Shown here: positions 1-5,328 of the stretch, in pieces | Numbering within the stretch: the first letter of the stretch is position 1 | Layout of the letters: every line of letters starts with the position of its first letter | Assembly: GCA_021767525.1 (NCBI GenBank) | Contig: JAASTF010000194.1 | Coordinates: 1 to 6,252, forward strand | DNA from: Paracoccaceae bacterium | Lineage (GTDB): Bacteria; Pseudomonadota; Alphaproteobacteria; Rhodobacterales; Rhodobacteraceae | DNA length: 6,252 nucleotides | Reading direction: 5' to 3' | The notes under the pieces: generated by a model | The model's database searches: none | What the model saw: the letters and a program-made list of their open reading frames with translations, nothing else | What the model was told of the DNA's origin: nothing | Position numbers and translations under genes: made by a program

Positions 1-223
1 CGCCCATCGAGTGGCCGACCAGCACGGTGGGGCCGTCAAGCGCGGCGGTGATGGCATCGGCATAGGCGTCGAGCGTCACGTCGGTATAGGGCGTTTTGTC
101 CGCCCCGTGGCCGGGCAGGTCGATGGCGCGGGCGGTATGCCCCAGCGCCTGCAATTCGGGGATCACGTCGCGCCAGCACCAGGCCCCGTGGGCTGCGCCG
201 TGGATCAGAAAAAAGTTGCTCAT
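1..223 (-). CDS. Alpha/beta hydrolase, N-terminal part (cut by window edge)
   Basis: The first 74 codons of an alpha/beta-fold hydrolase are visible; the rest lies beyond base 1. Residues 7-17 (IHGAAHGAWCW) form the strand and oxyanion-hole region with an HG motif. IDLPGHG at 34-40 is the next conserved loop. GHSMG at 70-74 is the nucleophile elbow, with Ser72 as predicted catalytic serine; the acid and histidine would be in the missing part. The HGAAHGAWCW pattern recalls the small esterase/methylesterase/hydroxynitrile-lyase-like branch, not PcaD, so it is not a second enol-lactonase by appearance. The ATG overlaps the stop of the preceding gene (ATGA), so translation is probably coupled; only a weak purine stretch (GACGGGG) precedes it. 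The substrate is unknown. Its position at the end of an aromatic operon suggests, but does not show, an ester or lactone substrate related to that pathway. Confidence 0.85.
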   Translation of the reverse strand, partial: MSNFFLIHGAAHGAWCWRDVIPELQALGHTARAIDLPGHGADKTPYTDVTLDAYADAITAALDGPTVLVGHSMG

Positions 224-741
224 GCCCCGTCTTTTGGCACGGTTTGCGGGCCGGGGGAACCGGGGATGATGTCGGAACGGTTCAGCAGATAGGCCTTGCC
301 GAAGCCTGCGTTCAGCAGCCCGTCGGTGATGGCAAAGTGGACAAGGCGGAAATCGGGGAAGTCGATGTAAAGCTGCGATTTCGGGCGCTGGGCCAGGTAA
401 TGCGCGCGCAGGGGCGCGTGATCGGCATGGTCGCGGTCGATCAGCGTGGCGCGGGCGTGCAGCGTCAGGCGCGGGTGGATCAGCGGATCGCCCTTGCCGC
501 CCGGATCGCCCAGGAGCAGCGCGCAATCGGGCGTGGTTTGCAGCGCGGCGGTGTGCGGGGCGAGCGACGAGACGAGCGACAGCGGCGCGCCATCGGGCGC
601 GGTGGCCAGCGCGATGCGGCTGACCGAGGGCAGCGCGGTGCCGGGGCGGATCACGGCCAAGGCGGCTTGGGTGGCGCCGGTCAGCAGGCTGTGGGCCAAC
701 TGGCGCGCGTCGTCATCGGCGGGTTGGAACGGATCGGGCAT
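220..741 (-). CDS. HugZ-like / pyridoxamine 5'-phosphate oxidase-family split-barrel protein
   Basis: This 173-residue protein resembles the short form of the HugZ (COG0748) family, which has a flavin-reductase/PNPOx-like split barrel. The barrel appears to span about residues 17-150: a helix (ARQLAHSLL), then strands around PSVSRIALAT (38-47), LSLVSSLAPHT (54-64) and ALLLGDPGGKGDPL (74-87), ending with the family-typical GFGKAYLL at 146-153. Longer HugZ proteins carry a C-terminal extension that is missing here, so haem degradation should not be assumed; family members bind FMN, F420 or haem, and the cofactor cannot be read from the sequence. The ATG at 741 fits the family N-terminus, but the 30 bases before it are C-rich with no Shine-Dalgarno sequence, and a GC hairpin precedes it. 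It is 38 bp downstream of pcaG and overlaps the next gene by 4 bp. A role in aromatic breakdown is unproven. Confidence 0.8.
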   Translation of the reverse strand: MPDPFQPADDDARQLAHSLLTGATQAALAVIRPGTALPSVSRIALATAPDGAPLSLVSSLAPHTAALQTTPDCALLLGDPGGKGDPLIHPRLTLHARATLIDRDHADHAPLRAHYLAQRPKSQLYIDFPDFRLVHFAITDGLLNAGFGKAYLLNRSDIIPGSPGPQTVPKDGA

Positions 742-750
742 GGCGGGGAC

Positions 751-771
751 GGGGCGGCGCGGGGCCGCCCC
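751..771 (-). other. Strong GC hairpin between pcaG and the HugZ-like gene
   Basis: GGGGCGGC at 751-758 is perfectly complementary to GCCGCCCC at 764-771, giving an 8-bp all-GC stem with a 5-base loop. It starts 8 bases after the pcaG stop codon in the transcribed direction. No run of U follows the stem on the minus strand, so it is not a canonical intrinsic terminator. It could be a processing or stability element that protects the 3' end of the pca message, a partial terminator, or a structure controlling translation of the next gene, whose start lies 9 bases beyond it. Confidence 0.55.
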
Positions 772-779
772 TGATGCGC

Positions 780-1379
780 TTAGATATCGAGGAACACGGT
801 TTCGTTTTCGCCCTGAAGGCGGATGTCGAAGCGATACGCGCCTTCGCCCGTCTTGGTGGCGATCAGGCTGGGCACGCGGTTTTTCTGCTCGATCCGCGCC
901 AGCAGGGGATCGGCGCTGTTATCCTCGTCCTCGAAATAGACCCGGGTGTGCAAGCCGATATTGATGCCGCGCGCGGCGATCCACAGGCTGATATGCGGGG
1001 CCTGCATCGCGCCACCGCGGGCGGGCACGGGGCCGGGTTTGACGGTGCGCAGCGTGAACGCGCCACTGTCCTTGTCGGCGGCGAAGCGGCAAAAGCCCGA
1101 CACGTTCGGGTCGGCGCCGTTTTGGCCTGGGAACTTGCCCGCGGCATCGGCCTGCCAGCTTTCCAGCAGCGCGTCGCGCAGCGCCCAGCCGGTGCCGTCG
1201 ATCACCTGGCCGGTGATAGTGATGACCTGGCCCTTGGCGCCGTCGGCGATGGGCGACAGGCCCAGATCCTGGGGATAGACGCCCTCGATCCCCGCGAAGG
1301 TGGGGATGCAGCCGATATGCACGTAAGGCCCGCCGGTTTGCGAGGGTGTTTCGATCAGTCGGTCGAGTGGCTGGGTCAT
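780..1379 (-). CDS. pcaG: Protocatechuate 3,4-dioxygenase, alpha subunit
   Basis: This is the non-catalytic-iron partner of the intradiol ring-cleavage dioxygenase that converts protocatechuate to 3-carboxy-cis,cis-muconate in the cytoplasm. At 199 residues it has the normal alpha-subunit length. Recognisable blocks are the N-terminal TPSQTGGPYVHIG (11-23), the intradiol core LRDALLESWQADAAG (67-81), DPNVSGFCRFA (90-100), PHISLWIAARGINIGLHTR (128-146) and the C-terminal FDIRLQGENETVFLDI. At the places where the beta subunit carries its iron ligands, this protein has GKFPG, PGPVPAR and APHISLW, so the Tyr/Tyr/His/His set is absent, as expected for alpha. The ATG follows the pcaH stop after a single base and has a GGAGGGG ribosome-binding site inside the end of pcaH. 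In known enzymes the alpha and beta chains pair to build the active site and assemble into multimers, which fits the tight coupling. Confidence 0.97.
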   Translation of the reverse strand: MTQPLDRLIETPSQTGGPYVHIGCIPTFAGIEGVYPQDLGLSPIADGAKGQVITITGQVIDGTGWALRDALLESWQADAAGKFPGQNGADPNVSGFCRFAADKDSGAFTLRTVKPGPVPARGGAMQAPHISLWIAARGINIGLHTRVYFEDEDNSADPLLARIEQKNRVPSLIATKTGEGAYRFDIRLQGENETVFLDI

Positions 1380-1380
1380 G

Positions 1381-2112
1381 TCACATCCCCTCCAGCTGGT
1401 TTTCGAACATGGTCTGGCGGCGGCCGCGCAGCACGATGTCGAACTTGTAGGCCAGGAAATCGAGCGGGCGGGCCATCGCCATGTCCAGGGGCGCCACGAG
1501 GCGGTCGAGCTGGCTGCGCTTTTTGATGGTGGCCGCGATCGGGCATTGATCGATCAGCGGATCGCCCTGGAAATACATCTGGGTGATCAGGCGCTGGCCA
1601 AAGCTGTGGCCGAAAACCGAGATATGAACGTGCATCGGCCGCCAGTCATTGGCGCGGTTGGGCCACGGATAGGCGCCGGGGCGGATGGTCAGGAACTGAT
1701 AGCGCCCCTCGTCATCGGTGATGGTGCGCCCGCAGCCACCGAAATTCGGGTCGAGCGGGGCGAAATACGTGTCCTTGATATGGCGATAACGCCCGCCGGC
1801 ATTGGCCTGCCAGATTTCCACCAGCGTGTTGGGCACGGGGCGGCCGAACTCGTCCAGCACGCGGCCATGCATCAGGATGCGTTCGCCCACCGCCGGTTTG
1901 TCGGGGTCGCGGCTGTAATTCAGGATCAGGTTGTTGTCGAGAGGGCCCAGCATGGAATGGCCGAAACGCGGGCCGGTTTCCTCGGACGGCGTAGACTCCA
2001 TCGACAACAGCGGCCATTTCGGGCTGCGCGTGACAGAGGTTTTATAGTCCGGGTCATAGGGGACAGGGTGCATGTCCCTTTGCCGCGGGACCAGGGGGCC
2101 CAGGTCGGTCAT
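1381..2112 (-). CDS. pcaH: Protocatechuate 3,4-dioxygenase, beta subunit (Fe(III)-binding)
   Basis: This is the iron-bearing subunit of the enzyme that opens the protocatechuate ring between the two hydroxylated carbons. All ligands of the non-haem ferric site can be seen: Tyr109 (GGRYRH), Tyr148 (PGAYPW), His161 and His163 (RPMHVHIS). They correspond to Tyr408, Tyr447, His460 and His462 of the Pseudomonas putida enzyme, and Arg158 matches its active-site Arg457, so the subunit should be active. The core block GRVLDEFGRPVPNTLVEIWQ at 83-102 is typical of intradiol dioxygenases, and DPNFGGCGRTITDDEGRYQF follows at 121-140. Length (243 residues) is normal. The start overlaps the pcaC stop (ATGA), and a GGAGGAG ribosome-binding site lies within the last codons of pcaC. 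The pair with pcaG gives stoichiometric expression of the heterodimer. Confidence 0.98.
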   Translation of the reverse strand: MTDLGPLVPRQRDMHPVPYDPDYKTSVTRSPKWPLLSMESTPSEETGPRFGHSMLGPLDNNLILNYSRDPDKPAVGERILMHGRVLDEFGRPVPNTLVEIWQANAGGRYRHIKDTYFAPLDPNFGGCGRTITDDEGRYQFLTIRPGAYPWPNRANDWRPMHVHISVFGHSFGQRLITQMYFQGDPLIDQCPIAATIKKRSQLDRLVAPLDMAMARPLDFLAYKFDIVLRGRRQTMFENQLEGM

Positions 2113-2492
2113 TCGTTGTTCTCCTCCATCTCGGCGTAGGTTTGTTTGGCCAGTTTCAGCGCGTGATTGGCGCGCGGCACGCCGGCGTAAATGGCGACGT
2201 GCTGGAACGCCTCGAGCACATCTTGCTTGCTGGCGCCCGTGCGGGCGGTGGCGCGGATATGCATCGGGATTTCGTCGAAATTTCCCGTGGCCGCCAACAG
2301 CGCGAGTGTCAGCATAGACCGCTCGCGCAGGGTGATCCCGTCAGAGGCCCAGACCGTGCCCCAGGCACCTTCGGTAATCAGCTGTTGAAACGGCTCGTCC
2401 AGCGGGGTTTTCGCCGCCTCGGCGCGATCCACATGGGCGTCGCCCAACACGCGGCGGCGCACCTCCATCCCCTTGTCGAACCGATCAGACAT
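2109..2492 (-). CDS. pcaC: 4-carboxymuconolactone decarboxylase
   Basis: The product decarboxylates 4-carboxymuconolactone to 3-oxoadipate enol-lactone, the substrate of PcaD. The 127-residue protein is a stand-alone PcaC of normal length, not a PcaCD or PcaDC fusion. Family signatures are the N-terminal RFDKGMEVRRRVLGDAHVDR (4-23), the ITEGAWGTVWA segment (39-49), RERSMLTLALLAATG (56-70) and HIRATARTGASKQDVLEAFQ (78-97) followed by AIYAGVPRANHAL (100-112). It lacks the CxxC motif of the related AhpD peroxidases; in fact it has no cysteine. The ATG at 2492 was chosen because it matches the usual N-terminus and has a GAGGTG ribosome-binding site just upstream; a TTG at 2507 in frame would add five residues and consume that site. 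It overlaps pcaD by 8 bp and pcaH by 4 bp. Confidence 0.96.
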   Translation of the reverse strand: MSDRFDKGMEVRRRVLGDAHVDRAEAAKTPLDEPFQQLITEGAWGTVWASDGITLRERSMLTLALLAATGNFDEIPMHIRATARTGASKQDVLEAFQHVAIYAGVPRANHALKLAKQTYAEMEENNE

Positions 2493-3273
2493 GGCCCACC
2501 TCGGCAATAAAGGCGTTCAGGATGCGGGCGTACTCATCAGGCTTTTCCACGCAGGGCAAATGCCCCGCACCACGGATCAGCTCAAACTTCGATCCGGGGA
2601 TCAGGCCGACGGTTTCGCGCACAAGGTCGGGCGGGGTCGAGCCATCCTCGGACCCGGCAATGCCAAGCGCGGGCAGGCGCAAGCCGCTGGTGGGCGTATA
2701 GAAATCGGTGCCCGATATGGCGGCCGAACAGCCTGCATAGCCATCCAGCGTCTGCCGCACCAGCATGTTGCGCCAGGCGTGAAACTCGGCCGTCTGCCGG
2801 AAGGGCGCGGAAAACCACCGCTCCATGATGGCGTCGGCCAGCGCCTCGATGCCGCCCTTTTGCACGGCGGCGATGCGGTCATCCCACATCTCGGGCGTGC
2901 CGATCTTGGCGCCGGTGTTCGACAGCACCACGGCGCGCACCAGGTCCATCCGTTTCACCGCCAGCCCCTGCGCGATCATGCCGCCGATGGACAGGCCCAC
3001 CAGCAGGCACTCCTTGACGTTCAGGTGATCCAGCAGCCGCTCCAGGTCGCTGACCAGCGTGCCCATCTTGTAAGGCGCGCCCGTCGCCTGCGTCAGACCA
3101 TGCCCGCGCTTGTCATAGCGGATGATGCGCAGCCCCGCGGGCAGCATCGGCACGATCTTGTCCCACAGCCGCAGGTCGGTGCCCAGCGAGTTGGCGAAAA
3201 CGATGGGCGCGCCAGCCGGGTCGCCCTCGTCGGTATAGTGGATTTTCAGGTCGTCGAGATCGGCAATCAGCAT
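2485..3273 (-). CDS. pcaD: 3-oxoadipate enol-lactonase
   Basis: This alpha/beta hydrolase opens 3-oxoadipate enol-lactone to 3-oxoadipate (beta-ketoadipate). With the ATG at 3273 it has 262 residues, the usual length. Visible features are the oxyanion-hole region FANSLGTDLRLWD (27-39), the YDKRGHGLT loop (53-61), the nucleophile elbow GLSIGG with Ser95, the acid Asp210 in GSEDGSTPP, and His238 in GAGHLPCVEKP. NSLGTDLRLWD and YDKRGHG(L/M)(S/T) are characteristic of PcaD rather than of general hydrolases. The ATG shares one base with the pobA stop (TGATG); the codon before it is TTG and could serve as an alternative start. No strong ribosome-binding site is seen, consistent with re-initiation after pobA. 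Confidence 0.96.
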   Translation of the reverse strand: MLIADLDDLKIHYTDEGDPAGAPIVFANSLGTDLRLWDKIVPMLPAGLRIIRYDKRGHGLTQATGAPYKMGTLVSDLERLLDHLNVKECLLVGLSIGGMIAQGLAVKRMDLVRAVVLSNTGAKIGTPEMWDDRIAAVQKGGIEALADAIMERWFSAPFRQTAEFHAWRNMLVRQTLDGYAGCSAAISGTDFYTPTSGLRLPALGIAGSEDGSTPPDLVRETVGLIPGSKFELIRGAGHLPCVEKPDEYARILNAFIAEVGHV

Positions 3274-4442
3274 CAATAGGGCATCCCGGTATAGGCCTCG
3301 GCCAGCGCCTTTTGCGCGGCCTCGTTGTCGCGCAGAAAGGCCAGTTCGGCCTGCTGCATTTTCAGGTCAAAGGCGCTTTGATCCGGAAAGCGGTGCAACT
3401 GCGTGGTCATCCACCAGCTGAACCGCTGGGTTTTCCAGATCCGCGCCAGCGCCTTTTCGGAATACAGGTCCAGCCCTTCGCTGTCGCCCCCGTTGTAATG
3501 CCGGTCGAAGGCGTGGAACAGGTAATGGATGTCGCTGGCCGCGGTGTTCAGCCCCTTGGCGCCGGTGGGCGGCACGATATGCGCGGCGTCCCCCGCCAGG
3601 AACAACCGGCCCCAACGCATCGGCTCGCAGACGAAACTGCGCAGCGGCGCGATGGATTTCTCGATCGAGGGGCCGGTCACCAGCTTATCGGCGGCCTCTT
3701 CGGGGATGCGGCGCTTCAACTCGTCCCAGAACGCCTCGTCCGTCCAGTCGTCGGGGCTGTCGGACAGGTCGCACTGGATGTAATAGCGGCTGAGATTGGC
3801 GTTGCGCATCGAACACAGGGCAAAGCCACGCTCGGAATTGGCATAGATCAGCTCGTCATCCACGGGCGGCGTTTCCGACAGGATGCCCAGCCAGCCGAAC
3901 GGGTAGGTGCGCTCGTATTCGCGGCGCTGATCGGTCGGGATGGCCTGGCGCGACGGCCCGTGAAACCCGTCGCAGCCGGCCACGAAATCGCAATCCAGCC
4001 GGTGCACCTTGCCATCCTTCAGAAAGGTGACGTATGGCGCGTCGGTATCCAGGCCCTGCGGGTTCACCGCCTGGCACTCGTGCAGCACCACGCCACCGGC
4101 GGCATCGCGCGCCTCGTACAGATCGCGGGTCACCTCGGTCTGGCCGTAGACCATCACCGTCTTGTCGATAAGCTTTTTGAAATCGATGCGGAACATCTGC
4201 CCGTCAAAGGCGATCTGCGTGCCGTCATGCACGAACCCTTCGCGCATCATCCGGCCGCCGACACCGGCCTGTTTCATCAGCTCGACCATGCCGGTCTCCA
4301 GCACGCCCGCCCGGATGCGCGACAACACGTACTCGCGCGAGCGGCGTTCCAGCACCACGCTGTCGATGCCCTTTGTATACAGCAGTTGCGACAACAGCAG
4401 GCCCGAGGGCCCGCCACCGATAATGGCCACCTGAGTGCGCAT
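3273..4442 (-). CDS. pobA: 4-hydroxybenzoate 3-monooxygenase (flavoprotein)
   Basis: PobA hydroxylates 4-hydroxybenzoate to protocatechuate using FAD, NAD(P)H and oxygen, feeding the dioxygenase encoded downstream. The 389-residue protein matches class A PHBH over its whole length. IIGGGPSGLLLS (7-18) is the ADP-binding GxGxxG fold. SRIRAGVLETG (41-51) holds Arg42 and Arg44. CDFVAGCDGFHGPSR (151-165) is the DG motif. GDAAHIVPPTGAKGLN (284-299) is the second FAD-binding (GD) motif. Substrate residues of the Pseudomonas enzyme are present with an offset of one: Tyr200, Ser211, Arg213, Pro292 and Tyr384. The chain stops at Tyr389, about four residues short of the Pseudomonas C-terminus, which removes only the tail. 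A GGAGGAG ribosome-binding site precedes the ATG, and this is the first gene of the operon, so its promoter probably serves all of pobA-pcaDCHG. Confidence 0.97.
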   Translation of the reverse strand: MRTQVAIIGGGPSGLLLSQLLYTKGIDSVVLERRSREYVLSRIRAGVLETGMVELMKQAGVGGRMMREGFVHDGTQIAFDGQMFRIDFKKLIDKTVMVYGQTEVTRDLYEARDAAGGVVLHECQAVNPQGLDTDAPYVTFLKDGKVHRLDCDFVAGCDGFHGPSRQAIPTDQRREYERTYPFGWLGILSETPPVDDELIYANSERGFALCSMRNANLSRYYIQCDLSDSPDDWTDEAFWDELKRRIPEEAADKLVTGPSIEKSIAPLRSFVCEPMRWGRLFLAGDAAHIVPPTGAKGLNTAASDIHYLFHAFDRHYNGGDSEGLDLYSEKALARIWKTQRFSWWMTTQLHRFPDQSAFDLKMQQAELAFLRDNEAAQKALAEAYTGMPY

Positions 4443-4445
4443 GGT

Positions 4446-4452
4446 CTCCTCC
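4446..4452 (-). promoter_or_regulatory. Ribosome-binding site of pobA
   Basis: The minus strand reads GGAGGAG ending 3 bases before the pobA ATG (the GGAGG core ends 5 bases before it). It is among the best Shine-Dalgarno matches in the window and supports the ATG at 4442 as the start. Confidence 0.8.
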
Positions 4453-4467
4453 CGTTCGCTGACGCCA

Positions 4468-4496
4468 AGGATTCCGAAATTAGTTTACCATGTCAA
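4468..4496 (-). promoter_or_regulatory. Candidate promoter of the pobA-pca operon
   Basis: On the minus strand a perfect TTGACA (4496-4491) is followed after 17 bases by AATCCT (4473-4468), which shares three of six bases with TATAAT. This would start transcription roughly 20 bases before the pobA ATG. The hexamer lies in a short AT-rich island (about 4471-4503) of otherwise GC-rich sequence. The stretch ATTGACATGGTAAACTAAT over the -35 box and spacer has a loose dyad (ATT/AAT ends) that could be an operator. I do not see the ATAACC-N4-GGTTAA site described for PcaQ of rhizobia. The weak -10 would fit a promoter that needs an activator. Confidence 0.4.
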
Positions 4497-4549
4497 TCAT
4501 TTTCGCGCAGGTCCCCTGCTTCATCTTGCCAGGAAAACTCTGGGGTGAA

Positions 4550-4614
4550 TTGGGCCGAAGGCCCAAGAGGGGCAAAGCCCCTGCAAACACACACATGATG
4601 TGTGGCGCAGCCAC
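4550..4614. repeat. Four consecutive short inverted repeats with 3-base loops
   Basis: Four perfect inverted repeats follow one another. They are TTGGGCC-GAA-GGCCCAA (4550-4566), AGGGGC-AAA-GCCCCT (4568-4582), CACACA-TGA-TGTGTG (4590-4604) and GTGGC-GCA-GCCAC (4602-4614), the last overlapping the third by three bases. The stems differ in sequence, so this is not a simple tandem repeat or CRISPR array. GC-rich palindromes of the first two kinds are, to my recollection, frequent in Rhodobacteraceae intergenic DNA. If the two promoters proposed on either side are right, the array lies between them and outside both messages, so it would act at DNA level or belong to an unseen transcript. It might also be a remnant of a terminator or a dispersed palindromic element. 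Confidence 0.7.
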
Positions 4615-4618
4615 GCCT

Positions 4619-4646
4619 TTGGATCGGGTGCGGCTTGCGCTATCGT
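4619..4646 (+). promoter_or_regulatory. Candidate leaderless promoter of the SRAP gene
   Basis: TTGGAT (4619-4624) and TATCGT (4641-4646) are 16 bases apart, each matching four of six consensus bases. The -10-like box ends 6 bases before the ATG at 4653, so transcription would begin at or next to the start codon. No Shine-Dalgarno sequence precedes that ATG, which agrees with a leaderless message. The evidence is motif-based only. Confidence 0.3.
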
Positions 4647-4652
4647 GCGCTC

Positions 4653-5324
4653 ATGTGCGGACGATTTTCCCTGACCCTGCCCCCCGACGCGATGGCGCAG
4701 CTGTTCGAGGCCAGCCTGGCCAATGACCTGCCCGATCTGCCGAATTACAACATCTGCCCCACCAACCGCATCTTCACCGCCATTTCGACCGGGCAGGGGC
4801 GGCGGGTGGGCGCGATGCGCTGGGGGTTCTTGCCGCACTGGTATTCATCGCCCACCGACGGGCCGCTGCTGATCAATGCACGGGCCGAAACCATAGCCGA
4901 CAAGCCCGCCTTTCGCAGCGCGATGGCCAAGCGGCGCTGCCTGATTCCGGCGGATGGCTTTTACGAATGGGAAAAGGATTCGCAGGGCAACCGCCTGCCC
5001 TGGTATGTCGCGCGCAGCGACGCGGCGCCGATGGTTTTTGCAGGCATCTGGCAGATGTGGGGCGCGCAGGACGCGCGTAACGCCACCTGCGCCATTGTCA
5101 CGACCGAGGCCGGGCCGGACATCGAACCGATACACCACCGTCAGCCGGTGATCCTGGACCCCGAGGCGTGGCCGCGCTGGCTGGGCGAGACGGGCCGCAA
5201 CGACCCGGCCGAATGCCTAAAGGCCACCCCGAAGGACGGCCTGAAGGCGTGGCGCGTCGATCCGCGCGTCAATTCCAACCGCGCCAGCGGGCCGGATCTG
5301 CCCCGCCCGCTGTCAGCGGCCTGA
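4653..5324 (+). CDS. SRAP-domain protein (YedK/HMCES type, abasic-site DNA-protein crosslinker)
   Basis: Proteins of this family bind abasic sites in single-stranded DNA and form a covalent thiazolidine link through the cysteine exposed after removal of the first methionine, shielding the lesion. The start at 4653 was chosen because it gives the invariant N-terminus MCGRFSLT with Cys2; an in-frame GTG at 4602 would bury the cysteine and abolish this chemistry. Other active-site residues are Asn75 (INARAET), Glu105 (DGFYEW) and His161 (IHHRQPVIL), in the same places as in E. coli YedK. YNICPTN (32-38), MRWGFLPHW (55-63), KRRCLIPADGFYEW (93-106) and the late VNSNR are further family blocks. The length of 223 residues is normal. 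It is transcribed away from the pca operon and is not expected to be functionally linked to it; its end is 4 bp from the oppositely oriented cupredoxin-like gene. Confidence 0.95.
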   Translation: MCGRFSLTLPPDAMAQLFEASLANDLPDLPNYNICPTNRIFTAISTGQGRRVGAMRWGFLPHWYSSPTDGPLLINARAETIADKPAFRSAMAKRRCLIPADGFYEWEKDSQGNRLPWYVARSDAAPMVFAGIWQMWGAQDARNATCAIVTTEAGPDIEPIHHRQPVILDPEAWPRWLGETGRNDPAECLKATPKDGLKAWRVDPRVNSNRASGPDLPRPLSAA

Positions 5325-5328
5325 TGGA

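Noticed and set aside
2493..2507. TTG start for pcaC five codons upstream
   Set aside because: The ATG at 2492 has a well-placed GAGGTG ribosome-binding site and matches the family N-terminus; the longer form would translate through that site.
11..2510. Long open frames on the plus strand across 11-2510 (up to about 250 codons)
   Set aside because: They are mirror images of the minus-strand pca, HugZ-like and hydrolase genes in GC-rich DNA; their translations are low-complexity Arg/Gly/Ala-rich and show no known domain.
3312..4598. A 428-codon plus-strand open frame opposite pobA
   Set aside because: It lies antisense to a fully conserved PobA with every active-site residue; its translation has no recognisable motif, and its length comes from high GC content.
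4550..4614. CRISPR array or tandem repeat
   Set aside because: The units are separate palindromes of different sequence with no conserved repeat and no regular 30-40 base spacers.
4602..4652. Upstream GTG start for the SRAP gene
   Set aside because: It would place 17 residues before MCGRF, hiding the Cys2 that must be N-terminal after methionine removal.
4521..4838. A minus-strand open frame overlapping the 5' end of the SRAP gene and the intergenic region
   Set aside because: It crosses the inverted-repeat array and is antisense to the conserved MCGRFSLT start; no ribosome-binding site or domain supports it.
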